Of a stretch of DNA of 15,666 nt, positions 5,784 to 13,966 are shown in pieces (position 1 is the stretch's first letter; each line of letters starts with the position of its first letter). The DNA comes from Candidatus Uhrbacteria bacterium CG_4_9_14_3_um_filter_36_7 (GTDB lineage: Bacteria > Patescibacteriota > Patescibacteriia > UBA9934 > GWF2-40-263), in contig PFWS01000004.1 in the NCBI GenBank assembly GCA_002791255.1, positions 1 to 15,666 of the forward strand, in the 5' to 3' direction. Position numbers and translations under genes: made by a program. The notes under the pieces are model-generated. The model saw nothing but the letters and a program-made list of their open reading frames with translations, had not been told where the DNA came from and did not search any database.

Positions 5784-6926
5784 TTAGGAAGCAATAATAA
5801 CACGTGGTAATAATGGATTGATACGAGTGAGTACCTCATAAGAGATCGTACCAATTTTTTGAGCAAGATCCTCAGCTGTAATGCTATATCGACCTTGGCG
5901 ACCTAAAAGCACTACTTCTTGTTCAGGTTCAAGATGTGGAACTAAAGAAACATCGACCATCATCATATTCATGCATACGCGACCAAGAACCCGACACCGA
6001 TGTCCTCCAATAAGAACCTCTGCGCACGATGAAAGCGATCGATCAAAACCATCCCAGTAACCTACAGGTAAAATAGCAACATGGCTATCTTGTTTTAATA
6101 TTTCTGTTAGGCCATATCCAATTGGGGTACCTCGTGAAAGTCGTTTTACTTGAGCAATTCTTGTTTTCCAACTAAGAATAGGTTCAAGATTTAAATCAAT
6201 ATGCTGTCTTCGAATTACTTGTTCTACTTCTACTGATGGCCAGAAACCATAGAGACTTATTCCTACTCGAACGAGTGTTTGATGGGTATCTGGGTACAAA
6301 ATAAGAGCTGCACTACAAGCTAAATGAACGTATTTTGGTGAAAAACCATATTCAAAAATAGACGTTTTTGCTTGTAAAAAACGTTCAAATTGAAGATTAG
6401 AATAAGAAGGATCAGATGCTTGTTCAACATTAGCAAAATGGGTTGAAATGCCTTCGAGTTGAATAAGTGGACACGTACGCAATAGGTCTAGATAATCTTT
6501 TAATTGATTAAGTAAAATACCTTGACGAGAAGTGCCAGTATCAATTTTTAAATGAATTGAAACAGGTTTTCCTTTTTGAGTAGTTAAAGTATGAAGTGTT
6601 TGAATAGTTTCTTTATCGTAAACTGTTAATTGAATATTTTTATCAATTGCTTGTATAAGATTTTCTTTAATGGTGTAACCAAAAACAATTATTACTACAT
6701 TAGGAAATACTCGACGAATTTTTATAGCATCTTCAATTTCATCAACTCCAAAATAATTGACCCCATATTTTACAGCAAGCGAAACTATTGGCAGCATTCC
6801 ATGTCCATATGCATTCCCTTTTACCATGGCACAGAATTTTGCTTCTGGACGCAAAAGTGAACGTAGTGCATTCAAATTTTGGGCAAATGCCCGTTCATGA
6901 ATTTCGATCCATGTTCGATGACCCAT
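5784..6926 (-). CDS. alr: Alanine racemase
   Basis: A PLP-dependent fold-type III racemase that makes D-alanine for peptidoglycan stem peptides. Numbered from the upstream ATG at 6938, the PLP lysine is K40 in AMVKGNAYGHG, the second catalytic base is Y275 in PIGYGLTE, the lysine that is often carbamylated is K131 in KIDTG, and R138 follows it. The substrate-site motif CMNMMMVDV (322-330) is also present. I chose the ATG at 6924-6926 (MGHRTWIEI, 380 aa) because family members normally begin a few residues before the TW.EI motif. The ATG at 6936-6938 would give 384 aa. Either start lies inside the end of lysS, an overlap of 32 or 44 bases. No clear ribosome site precedes either one. The D-Ala supply fits the adjacent ftsQ and nearby mrdA. 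Confidence 0.92.
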   Translation of the reverse strand: MGHRTWIEIHERAFAQNLNALRSLLRPEAKFCAMVKGNAYGHGMLPIVSLAVKYGVNYFGVDEIEDAIKIRRVFPNVVIIVFGYTIKENLIQAIDKNIQLTVYDKETIQTLHTLTTQKGKPVSIHLKIDTGTSRQGILLNQLKDYLDLLRTCPLIQLEGISTHFANVEQASDPSYSNLQFERFLQAKTSIFEYGFSPKYVHLACSAALILYPDTHQTLVRVGISLYGFWPSVEVEQVIRRQHIDLNLEPILSWKTRIAQVKRLSRGTPIGYGLTEILKQDSHVAILPVGYWDGFDRSLSSCAEVLIGGHRCRVLGRVCMNMMMVDVSLVPHLEPEQEVVLLGRQGRYSITAEDLAQKIGTISYEVLTRINPLLPRVIIAS

Positions 6927-8442
6927 ACAAAATTTCATCTTCTTTATCTTCTGTTTCTTGAGACCGCAGGGTTGGAAACAAAATAACTTCTTTAATATTA
7001 GATGTTCCGGTTAGTAGCATCACCATTCGATCAACACCAATTCCAATCCCGCAGGCAGGTGGCATACCATGTTTAATCGCTTCTAAATAACCAAAGTCTT
7101 TTTGATGAGCTTCTTCAAATCCTGCTTGCTCTTTTTTATTTTCAAATAAAAAGCGTTCTTCTAAATCAATTGGGTCATTAAGTTCTGAATAATTATTACC
7201 AATTTCGCTTCCAAGAGCGAAAGCCTCGAAACGTTCAACAAATCGTGGATCCTTCTGGTTCTTTTTTGCAAGAGGTGAAACCTCAACTGGATAATCATAA
7301 ATAATCGTTGGCTGAATAAGGGAATCTTCTACAAGTTCCTCAAAGGCGAATGCCATTATTTCACCAATACTACCAAGACGATCTAGTTCTGAATATTTTT
7401 CTGGAGTTATTTTTGAACGAATTAAATCTCGTGCTTTTTGTTCATTTTCCCATAGAGTGATGGGAATATTTCCAATAGATTCAACCGCCTCAATAAGACG
7501 TAGGCGTTTCCAAGGACGTTTAACGTCGATAATATTTTGTTCGTGCTGAATTTTAGTGGTTCCAAGCACGTGTTGAGCAGTTGATTCAAAAAGCATTTCA
7601 AAAAGATCCATGCCGTATAAATAATCTTCATAAGCTATTTGAGCTTCAAGCATGGTAAATTCTGGATTATGATCATGATCTATTCCTTCATTTCGAAAAA
7701 CTTTTGTAATTTCATAAATTTTTTCAAATCCTCCAACAAGTAATCGTTTTAAATATAGCTCATCTGATATACGAAGATAAAAATCTTGATCAAGGGCATT
7801 GTGATGGGTTTTAAACGGTTTAGCGAATCCGCCGCCATAAACTGGTTGTAAAGTAGGTGTTTCAACTTCTAGAAAGCCACGTTCATCTAAAATATTTCGT
7901 AAGCTTGAGATTATTTTACTGCGTAGCCGTAAACGTTTAGCAACCTCTTCATTCATGAGAATATCTAGATAGCGTTTACGAAAACGTTTTTCTGGATCAG
8001 CAAATCCATGCCATTTTTCTGGAAGCGGTAAAATAGTTTTACTGATAAGTTTATACGAATCTGCTTGAAGAGTTTGTTCGCCTTTTTGTGTTACAAATGG
8101 TTTGCCAGTAACTTCTATATAATCTCCCATATCAAGTAGCTCACAAAATTGATTATAGAGAGCTTCTGTTAGTAGATCGCGTTTAAAAAGAACCTGAACA
8201 CGCCCAGTTTCATCTTTTAAATGGAAAAAAAGTAAACCTCCATGTTTACGAATAGTAAGAATTCGACCAACAAGTGTAAAAGAGAGTTGATTAGATGTTT
8301 CAAATTGAGTTAAAAAATCAGCGATCGTATGAGTTCGATTTGCTTTTGTAGGATATGGACTAATCCCTTGTTGTTGAATTTTAGAAAGACGATCACGGCG
8401 CACCTCTTCTTCTGATAAGTGGGTGGATGGCAGATGTGGCAT
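6895..8442 (-). CDS. lysS: Lysyl-tRNA synthetase, class II
   Basis: A 515-residue class IIb synthetase that charges tRNA-Lys. An N-terminal helix carries the PYPT-type motif (30-32), followed by an OB-fold anticodon-binding domain (about 55-135). The catalytic core has motif 1 near FLEVETPTLQP (190-200), motif 2 FRNEG with HNPEFTMLE (249-266) and motif 3 GIGIGVDRMVMLL (465-477). After the usual end at LFPTLR there is an extra acidic tail of about 22 residues, whose coding sequence overlaps the start of alr. It begins 8 bases after the greA stop without a Shine-Dalgarno sequence. The greA-lysS order is common in other bacteria. Confidence 0.95.
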   Translation of the reverse strand: MPHLPSTHLSEEEVRRDRLSKIQQQGISPYPTKANRTHTIADFLTQFETSNQLSFTLVGRILTIRKHGGLLFFHLKDETGRVQVLFKRDLLTEALYNQFCELLDMGDYIEVTGKPFVTQKGEQTLQADSYKLISKTILPLPEKWHGFADPEKRFRKRYLDILMNEEVAKRLRLRSKIISSLRNILDERGFLEVETPTLQPVYGGGFAKPFKTHHNALDQDFYLRISDELYLKRLLVGGFEKIYEITKVFRNEGIDHDHNPEFTMLEAQIAYEDYLYGMDLFEMLFESTAQHVLGTTKIQHEQNIIDVKRPWKRLRLIEAVESIGNIPITLWENEQKARDLIRSKITPEKYSELDRLGSIGEIMAFAFEELVEDSLIQPTIIYDYPVEVSPLAKKNQKDPRFVERFEAFALGSEIGNNYSELNDPIDLEERFLFENKKEQAGFEEAHQKDFGYLEAIKHGMPPACGIGIGVDRMVMLLTGTSNIKEVILFPTLRSQETEDKEDEILYGSSNMDRNS

Positions 8443-8450
8443 AAGTATTT

Positions 8451-8906
8451 CTATTTGATTTCAAGAATACTGTAATATTTTTTCCCTATTGGAAGATCAA
8501 TTTCAATTTCTTCTCCAAGTGAATGACCTAAAAATGCTTTTCCAAGCGGAGATTCATTACTGATTTTTCCTTGTAGAGGGTTTGCTTCTGTTGAACCAAC
8601 AATTTGAAAATCCATTTGTTTATCATCAATTTTAACAGTAAAAGCACTCCCTATTACAATACACCTATTTCCCTTCACTGAATCTGGCGATAAAATAATT
8701 ACATTTTTAATACTATTTTCAATCTCAATAATACGTGATTCATTTTGCATTTGTTGTTCTTTTGCTTCATGATATTCAAAATTTTCAGAGAGATCTCCTA
8801 AATCTTTTGCAGCAGAAATTTTTTCCGCAATTTCTTTACGAACTTCTTTTTTTCTATGTTCAAGCTCTTCTTTTAGTGTTTCCAATGCTTGGCTAGTAAG
8901 ATACAT
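8451..8906 (-). CDS. greA: Transcription elongation factor GreA
   Basis: A 151-residue factor that enters the RNA polymerase secondary channel and stimulates cleavage of backtracked transcripts. The N-terminal coiled coil (about residues 5-75) carries the acidic tip motif GDLSENFEYHEAKE, with the catalytic acidic residues D38 and E41. The C-terminal FKBP-like domain contains the family sequence SPLGKAFLGHSLGEEI. Length is slightly below the usual 157-160. It is the first gene of the greA-lysS-alr-ftsQ unit, about 16 bases downstream of the predicted transcription start. Confidence 0.94.
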   Translation of the reverse strand: MYLTSQALETLKEELEHRKKEVRKEIAEKISAAKDLGDLSENFEYHEAKEQQMQNESRIIEIENSIKNVIILSPDSVKGNRCIVIGSAFTVKIDDKQMDFQIVGSTEANPLQGKISNESPLGKAFLGHSLGEEIEIDLPIGKKYYSILEIK

Positions 8907-8929
8907 ATATTAAAATAATACTTGAGTGA

Positions 8930-8958
8930 AGTGTAAGGGAGGAATATGGTGGTGTCAA
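8930..8958 (-). promoter_or_regulatory. Sigma-70-type promoter of greA-lysS-alr-ftsQ
   Basis: On the minus strand, TTGACA (complement of 8953-8958) is followed by exactly 17 bases and TACACT (complement of 8930-8935). It begins 19 bases after the mrdA stop. Transcription should start near 8923, giving a leader of about 16 bases that lacks a Shine-Dalgarno sequence before the greA ATG at 8906. Confidence 0.65.
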
Positions 8959-8976
8959 GCAAAAAAATTCATGTTA

Positions 8977-10863
8977 TTATTCTTGTTTATGTTCAAACCA
9001 CCAAGAAAAAATATTTGAGGCAATTGGTACAGCAACTTCAGATCCTTCCCCACCCTCTTCTATTAAAATAACTAAAACAATAGACGGATCTGGATATGGA
9101 CCAAATCCCGCAAACCAGGCATGATAATCATTTTCATTTTGGCTCCATTGGGCAGTTCCTGTTTTACCTGCAACAGGCCTGGCAAGTGAGGCAAGGCCGC
9201 GAGCGCTTCCTTGGGTTACTGTTTGTCTCATGGCTTCCTGAATTGTTTTAAGAACTGATCGGATGTTTGAAGGGAGTATTTCTCCTTTTGGTTCAACCAC
9301 GGTTTGATCAATTGATTGAATAAGCCGTGGATGATATTTTGTGCCCCCATTGGCAATAGCTGATATTGCTACAGCTACTTGAAGAGGTGTAGTTAAAAAA
9401 TCTCCTTGGCCAATGGCTAAATGATAAGTATCTCCAATATACCAAGGTTCTTGACGCGTAGTTTCCTTCCATTCTTTGGAAGGAAGAAAACCTGAAGCTT
9501 CGCCTGGTAAATCAATACCTGTTTTGGATCCAAATCCAAAAATTTCTGCATAGCTTATAATGCGCTCAACCCCAAGTCCTGGTATATTATTATACCCACC
9601 GCCAATAATATAAAAGAACGTGTTCACAGATTCAGCAATTGCTTTAAAAATATTAGTGAGCCCATGCCCTCCTGCTTTCCAATCCGGAAAAAACCAAGAA
9701 CCAATTTGGATCCCCCCAACAGAAATAAATGTTGTGTGTTCATTAATAAGTCCTTCTGCTAAAGCAGCGGTTGCTACAAAAGGTTTAAATAAGGATCCAG
9801 AAGGATACATTCCACTTATAGCTCGAAAAAAAAGAGGTTGATCCGGATCTGTTATAAGCTGTTTAAATGTAGTTGATTCAATACCTGTTGCAAATAAATT
9901 ACTATCATAGGTTGGTAGACTTACAAGCGCAAGCACATCACCGTTTTTGGGATCAAGAGCAACAACACTTGCTTTTGTTTTTTTTTGTGTTTGTAAAGTC
10001 AAAATAAGCGACTGTTCTATAAATGCCTGCAAATCACTATCTAAATTTAATTGAATCCTTGATCCACTTATTGGTTCTTTTTCTTCAATAATCATTTTTT
10101 CTTGACCTAGTGCATCAACTTCTATTTGACGTTGGCCTAAAGAACCACGTAAAAACGTCTCCATAGATTGTTCAAGACCGACTTTTCCGATTTTATCATT
10201 TGGTAAATATCCTTCTTGTTTTTTTTGAGCATATTCTTCTTTGGAAAGAGCATTCACATATCCCAAAATATGAGAAAGAGATGGAGAAGATGATAAATAT
10301 TTTCTTTTAGAAGATATTTCTACGGAAAATCCAGGATAAAGATCTTGTTGAGTATAAAAAAATAAAGCTGTTTCATACGGAATATCTTTTGCTACAATAA
10401 GTGGCTCTGATACATCGCCAAAAAATGATTGGCGCAGCAGATCAAATTCTGTCCGCTGCATGTGAAGTAAATCAACTACTTCTTCGAAAAGATGTTCTTG
10501 GTCTAAGGCTTGTAAAGGAAGCTCACTCGCTGTCATTGTAAGAGTAAATAGAGGGGCATTTTCTGCAAGCGGTTTTCCATTTCGGTCAATAATGATTCCG
10601 CGTGTTGGTTCAATAAATATTGTTTTAAATCGATTGTTTTCTGCTTGAAGATGATAAGTCTCTCCAGCGATGATTTGAAAATAGATCGTTCGTGAAATAA
10701 AAAGAGCAAAAAATGCACTTACAATAAAAATAAGAAAAAAAAACCGCTTAGGACGTTTATTTGCCTCTATTTGATTTAATAAAGAAGTTTCACCTATTTC
10801 ATGAGTTAATACAGGTTCATTAAGAGGAATGCCTTTTTTTGGAAGAAACAATAGGTGTTTCAT
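8977..10863 (-). CDS. mrdA: Penicillin-binding protein 2, elongasome transpeptidase
   Basis: A 628-residue class B PBP that cross-links peptidoglycan during side-wall growth, working with RodA and the MreBCD scaffold. A cytoplasmic tail of about 40 residues precedes one membrane helix (about 41-66). The PBP dimer/pedestal domain spans roughly 80-255 and includes the RGIIIDRNG motif (88-96). The transpeptidase domain has all three active-site motifs: SLFK with S357 and K360, SVN at 412-414, and KTG at 567-569 followed by TAQW. Residues between SLFK and SVN contain the GGHG element seen in PBP2-type proteins. It begins 2 bases after the mreD stop with no ribosome site, so it is probably translated by coupling. 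No rodA is present between it and greA. Confidence 0.93.
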   Translation of the reverse strand: MKHLLFLPKKGIPLNEPVLTHEIGETSLLNQIEANKRPKRFFFLIFIVSAFFALFISRTIYFQIIAGETYHLQAENNRFKTIFIEPTRGIIIDRNGKPLAENAPLFTLTMTASELPLQALDQEHLFEEVVDLLHMQRTEFDLLRQSFFGDVSEPLIVAKDIPYETALFFYTQQDLYPGFSVEISSKRKYLSSSPSLSHILGYVNALSKEEYAQKKQEGYLPNDKIGKVGLEQSMETFLRGSLGQRQIEVDALGQEKMIIEEKEPISGSRIQLNLDSDLQAFIEQSLILTLQTQKKTKASVVALDPKNGDVLALVSLPTYDSNLFATGIESTTFKQLITDPDQPLFFRAISGMYPSGSLFKPFVATAALAEGLINEHTTFISVGGIQIGSWFFPDWKAGGHGLTNIFKAIAESVNTFFYIIGGGYNNIPGLGVERIISYAEIFGFGSKTGIDLPGEASGFLPSKEWKETTRQEPWYIGDTYHLAIGQGDFLTTPLQVAVAISAIANGGTKYHPRLIQSIDQTVVEPKGEILPSNIRSVLKTIQEAMRQTVTQGSARGLASLARPVAGKTGTAQWSQNENDYHAWFAGFGPYPDPSIVLVILIEEGGEGSEVAVPIASNIFSWWFEHKQE

Positions 10864-10865
10864 AT

Positions 10866-11363
10866 TCAGATACGTTTAAACCATTTATAGGAAAAAAGCA
10901 TGAAAAATACAAGAAATAGCAACATAAAATGGTGCCAAAGGAAAAAACCACAAATAAATGACCATGGAATATTTGAAAGAGAGGATGAAAATAAAAAAAG
11001 TAGTATGATTATGGAAAATAGATTAAAACAGATGATTGACAAAAGAACACATCCAATAGTTCCATAAAATGAAGAAGGTGAAAATAAATAGCGATTTAAA
11101 AAAAATAAAAGAAACACAAGTAGTAAAGAGAGAATAAATTCATATGGAAGAAATCCAATGCCAAAAAAATCATTTAACCCACCTTTAGCTATAAGCCACC
11201 ACCCCATTTCTGGTCGTCTTAAATATTGCATGCCAAAAATCGTTGCCGCAAAAATAAGCGGCATAGAAGCAATAGGAATAAACCAAGTGGTGAAAAAACT
11301 AGTCTCAAGAAAATAGAGTAAAAAAAATAGAATGATTTCAATTAGCCAAAAAGATTTATTCAT
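10866..11363 (-). CDS. mreD: Rod shape-determining protein MreD
   Basis: A 165-residue, very hydrophobic protein with about five membrane segments, forming the inner-membrane part of the MreBCD scaffold. MreD proteins diverge strongly, so the call rests on size, topology, the loop GGLNDFFGIGFLPYEF (61-76), which resembles the conserved MreD region, and its place between mreC and mrdA. Its ATG overlaps the mreC stop by 8 bases, and mrdA follows after 2 bases. Confidence 0.85.
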   Translation of the reverse strand: MNKSFWLIEIILFFLLYFLETSFFTTWFIPIASMPLIFAATIFGMQYLRRPEMGWWLIAKGGLNDFFGIGFLPYEFILSLLLVFLLFFLNRYLFSPSSFYGTIGCVLLSIICFNLFSIIILLFLFSSSLSNIPWSFICGFFLWHHFMLLFLVFFMLFSYKWFKRI

Positions 11364-12138
11364 AAAGAAAAGAACGGGTCAGCACATTAATAGAAGCATA
11401 AAGGCGATAATCAACAAATGGTTCAATAATGGCTTCTTTAAACGCTTTATTTTCTTCTTCCTTTATAGCATGAACTTTTCCAATCAAAAGATCAGGCACA
11501 ATAGCTGTTTCAAGCCCAGAGGTTATAATAATATCTCCTATTTCTAAATCAATTTGTTTTGGAATAAACTTAAAACGTAAAAAACCACCCAAATCACCTT
11601 CAATGACACCAAGTGTTTCTCGTGAGGAAAGAATAGTCGCAGCTGTTTTTGATTCTCGATCGGTTAGTGCTTGAATTTTTGCTTGTTGTTTCCAAACTTT
11701 TTGAACTTTTCCAATAAGAACTCCTTTGGAAACCATCACAGGATCACCCACTTGAATACCATCATCTGATCCCCGATCAATCAAAAAAGTTGCTTGGAAG
11801 GTTCCTAAACTATGAGCAAGAATAGAAGCTGAAACATGGTTATAAGAACGATTTTCTAAAAAATTAAGTTGTTCACGAAGATTTTTATTTTCATCTTGTA
11901 GTTGTGCAAGTTCAATATAGAGTTGTGCAAGTGTTTCGTTTGATAGGTCTGTTTCATCTTGTTGAGGTGTTTGTCTATAAGAAGCAAGAGATGATCCAGT
12001 TTGCACAAATAATTGTTGAAAAGGAATCATCAGACGCATGATAATAAATGGAAAGGCAATGAGAAAAAGTAAAAAAAGACCGAGAAAAATAAAAACAAAA
12101 AACGATCGACGTGATTTCCAAAAAGATCGTCTAGACAT
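11356..12138 (-). CDS. mreC: Rod shape-determining protein MreC
   Basis: A 260-residue bitopic protein that links cytoplasmic MreB to PBP2 outside the membrane. A short basic N-terminus (SRRSFWKSRRS) is followed by a membrane helix (about 12-33), a coiled coil (about 62-97), and the double beta-barrel domain from about residue 100. The family segment ATFLIDRGSDDGIQVGDPV and the later GDIIITSGLE are present. It starts 9 bases after the mreB stop. AAGGAGG (complement of 12158-12164) lies 19 bases before the ATG inside the mreB C-terminus, too far for a normal ribosome site. Confidence 0.93.
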   Translation of the reverse strand: MSRRSFWKSRRSFFVFIFLGLFLLFLIAFPFIIMRLMIPFQQLFVQTGSSLASYRQTPQQDETDLSNETLAQLYIELAQLQDENKNLREQLNFLENRSYNHVSASILAHSLGTFQATFLIDRGSDDGIQVGDPVMVSKGVLIGKVQKVWKQQAKIQALTDRESKTAATILSSRETLGVIEGDLGGFLRFKFIPKQIDLEIGDIIITSGLETAIVPDLLIGKVHAIKEEENKAFKEAIIEPFVDYRLYASINVLTRSFLYE

Positions 12139-12147
12139 AAAATTTTT

Positions 12148-13203
12148 TTAAACAAAACCTCCTTGTGAGGTTGAAGGCAGAGCAATTAGATGAAGTAAAT
12201 CATCTTGTTCAAGAAGGGCTCCAGCTCCACGTGCCACAGCCGCTAATGGATCTTCGGTAACACGCACAGGAATACCGGTTTCAAGGGCAATTAATCGATC
12301 AAGCCCGCGCAAAAGAGATCCACCTCCAGAAAGTATAATGCCTCGTTCATAAATATCCCCAACAAGTTCTGGGGGTGTCATTTCAATAGTAACTTTGATA
12401 TTTTCAATGATCGTACGTATTGACCGTTCAAGTGCTTCTCTTATCTGTCCATCATGAACTAAAATTTCTTTTGGAAGTCCGCTTAAAATGTCACGCCCGC
12501 GCATCTGGATCTCAAGAGGATCTTTTTGACTAATAGCTGTTCCAATACGAATTTTAATTTGCTCGGCATGATGTTCGCCTAAGGAGAGATTAAATGCTTC
12601 TCGAGCATAGGTAACAATATTTTTAGTCATTTCTTCCCCAGCTACTGAAAGTGATTTCCAGGTAACAATACCTGAAAGCGAAAGGACAGCTATTTCCGTT
12701 GTTCCTCCTCCAATATCAACTAATAGGGTTCCTACAGGTTCTTCAACAGGTAAACGTGCTCCAATAGCAGCTAAAAGAGGTTCTTCAACTAAAAAGACTT
12801 CCCGTGCTCCAGCTGAAAAAGCTGCATCTTCAACTGCTTTACGTTCGACTTCTGTAATTTCTAAAGGAACACCTATAACAATACGTGGACGTGGAATGAG
12901 AGTCCAGGTATCTTTATGGGCTTGTTGAATAAAAAATTTAAGCATTTTTTCGGTAACTTCAAAATCAGAAACAACACCCTTGGTTAGTGGATGAGCAATA
13001 CGAATAGAAGGTGGTGTTTTGCCAAGCATATCCTTAGCTAAACGCCCAACCGCTAGAATTTGATCATTGCGAGTATTAATAGCCACTACAGAGGGTTCAT
13101 TAATAACAATGCCTTTTTCTGCAATATAAACAAGTGTATTGGCAGTACCAAGATCAATACCAAGATCTTTAGAAAATTTTCCAAACACTCGATTAAAAAT
13201 CAT
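12148..13203 (-). CDS. mreB: Rod shape-determining protein MreB (bacterial actin)
   Basis: A 351-residue actin-like ATPase that polymerises on the inner membrane and directs side-wall synthesis. The phosphate-1 motif DLGIDLGTANTLVY is near the N-terminus, phosphate-2 is LLVDIGGGTTEIAV, and the adenosine motif is GIILSGGGSLLRGLD. The ATG at 13201-13203 (MIFNRVFGKFSKDLG) is chosen because it gives the usual short N-terminus. An in-frame TTG at 13225-13227 would add eight residues but falls upstream of the predicted transcription start. It is the first gene of mreBCD-mrdA, and its message should be leaderless. Confidence 0.96.
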   Translation of the reverse strand: MIFNRVFGKFSKDLGIDLGTANTLVYIAEKGIVINEPSVVAINTRNDQILAVGRLAKDMLGKTPPSIRIAHPLTKGVVSDFEVTEKMLKFFIQQAHKDTWTLIPRPRIVIGVPLEITEVERKAVEDAAFSAGAREVFLVEEPLLAAIGARLPVEEPVGTLLVDIGGGTTEIAVLSLSGIVTWKSLSVAGEEMTKNIVTYAREAFNLSLGEHHAEQIKIRIGTAISQKDPLEIQMRGRDILSGLPKEILVHDGQIREALERSIRTIIENIKVTIEMTPPELVGDIYERGIILSGGGSLLRGLDRLIALETGIPVRVTEDPLAAVARGAGALLEQDDLLHLIALPSTSQGGFV

Positions 13204-13212
13204 AAAGATCGT

Positions 13213-13241
13213 ATTGTAACTTAACAAATCATGCCTGGCAA
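13213..13241 (-). promoter_or_regulatory. Sigma-70-type promoter of mreBCD-mrdA
   Basis: On the minus strand, TTGCCA (complement of 13236-13241), a 17-base spacer and TACAAT (complement of 13213-13218). The predicted start near 13206 leaves only 2-4 bases before the mreB ATG at 13203. No terminator is seen after the upstream membrane-protein gene, so read-through from that operon is also possible. Confidence 0.65.
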
Positions 13242-13263
13242 CTTATTTGAGACCAAAAAGTGT

Positions 13264-13647
13264 TCAATGACGAGTTGAGGTGATGGAAAGAAAAAGTAAT
13301 TCTAAAATACTAAAAAAGACAACCAAGATAAACATTGTTAGCCATGTTAAAAAATCTTTTGACTGAAGAAATAAAGCTATTAAAAAAAGGAAAGTAAATA
13401 AAAAACCCTGACGAAATGAAATCGCAATATGCTTTGAAAAAAGTTCGTGCTTGCGAAAAAGACGGCGTCCTAAAATACCAAATAAAAAAAATATTCCAAG
13501 TAAGGCACAGCCAAGTAAAAAATAAAATCCAAAAAGACCAAGTAAAAGAATATCTTCTGGAGAAACCGTAAAAATAAAGTACCCCCAACTTAACCAGAAA
13601 AAAAGAGTAATCAAAATCGTATAAATTAAAAATGGTTTAAGGCGCAT
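13264..13647 (-). CDS. Four-helix membrane protein (127 aa), uncharacterised
   Basis: I do not recognise this protein. Four hydrophobic segments lie at about residues 6-27, 33-60, 81-94 and 98-121, with a basic loop RRLFRKHELFSKH (61-73) that should face the cytoplasm. The frame stays open for another 41 codons upstream, but that stretch overlaps the DciA-like gene in another frame. The ATG at 13645-13647 overlaps the DciA-like stop by 11 bases and begins with the membrane-friendly MRLKPFLIYT, so it is the likely start. Position suggests co-translation with the DciA-like gene and helicase-nuclease, but no function can be assigned. Confidence 0.7.
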   Translation of the reverse strand: MRLKPFLIYTILITLFFWLSWGYFIFTVSPEDILLLGLFGFYFLLGCALLGIFFLFGILGRRLFRKHELFSKHIAISFRQGFLFTFLFLIALFLQSKDFLTWLTMFILVVFFSILELLFLSITSTRH

Positions 13648-13957
13648 AAGACAGATAAGGGCAAATACGTGTTTGCAATCGTAAAGACATTGGAAGAGTT
13701 GGAATTTCTTTTTTAAGCCACTCAAATAAACGAAATTCATGATCATGTAGATATTGTACAACTCCCCCATTCACACATTCAACTAAAAGAACACCTTTTG
13801 CAAATGAAATTGCTCTTGCTTGCGGTTCGGTTTGTGGATGACCGATTTGTTCTTTTATCCATTGATTGGTTTTTTCAACCACTTTTGCAGCAAGGAGACC
13901 TCTGTGTAAAAAGGATCGATTTTGAATTTTTGTAAGTAAAGATTGAATAGGAAACAT
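13637..13957 (-). CDS. DUF721 (DciA-like) protein
   Basis: A 106-residue protein resembling the DUF721 family, whose studied member DciA helps load the replicative helicase DnaB in bacteria that lack DnaC or DnaI. The family-like core is ARAISFAKGVLLVECVNGGV followed by VQYLHDHEFRLFEWL, a short strand pair then a helix, preceded by a helical segment (RGLLAAKVVEKTNQWI). It is shorter than full DciA and has no basic N-terminal extension. It lies 9 bases after the helicase-nuclease gene and overlaps the following membrane-protein gene. Assignment to the family is fairly confident; helicase loading is inference. Confidence 0.68.
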   Translation of the reverse strand: MFPIQSLLTKIQNRSFLHRGLLAAKVVEKTNQWIKEQIGHPQTEPQARAISFAKGVLLVECVNGGVVQYLHDHEFRLFEWLKKEIPTLPMSLRLQTRICPYLSYAP

Positions 13958-13966
13958 AATTTATTT

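Noticed and set aside
8961..8967. Seven-T run (minus strand) after mrdA as a terminator
   Set aside because: No stem-loop precedes it. Read-through from mrdA into greA is possible.
12158..12164. AAGGAGG as the mreC ribosome site
   Set aside because: It is 19 bases from the mreC ATG and encodes Gln-Gly-Gly of MreB, so it is probably coincidental.
13204..13227. Longer MreB starting at TTG 13227
   Set aside because: The extra codons include the -10 box of a good promoter, and the ATG at 13203 gives a normal MreB N-terminus.
13648..13770. Forty-one extra N-terminal residues on the four-helix membrane protein
   Set aside because: That stretch overlaps the DciA-like coding sequence in another frame; the ATG at 13647 with a short stop/start overlap is more natural.
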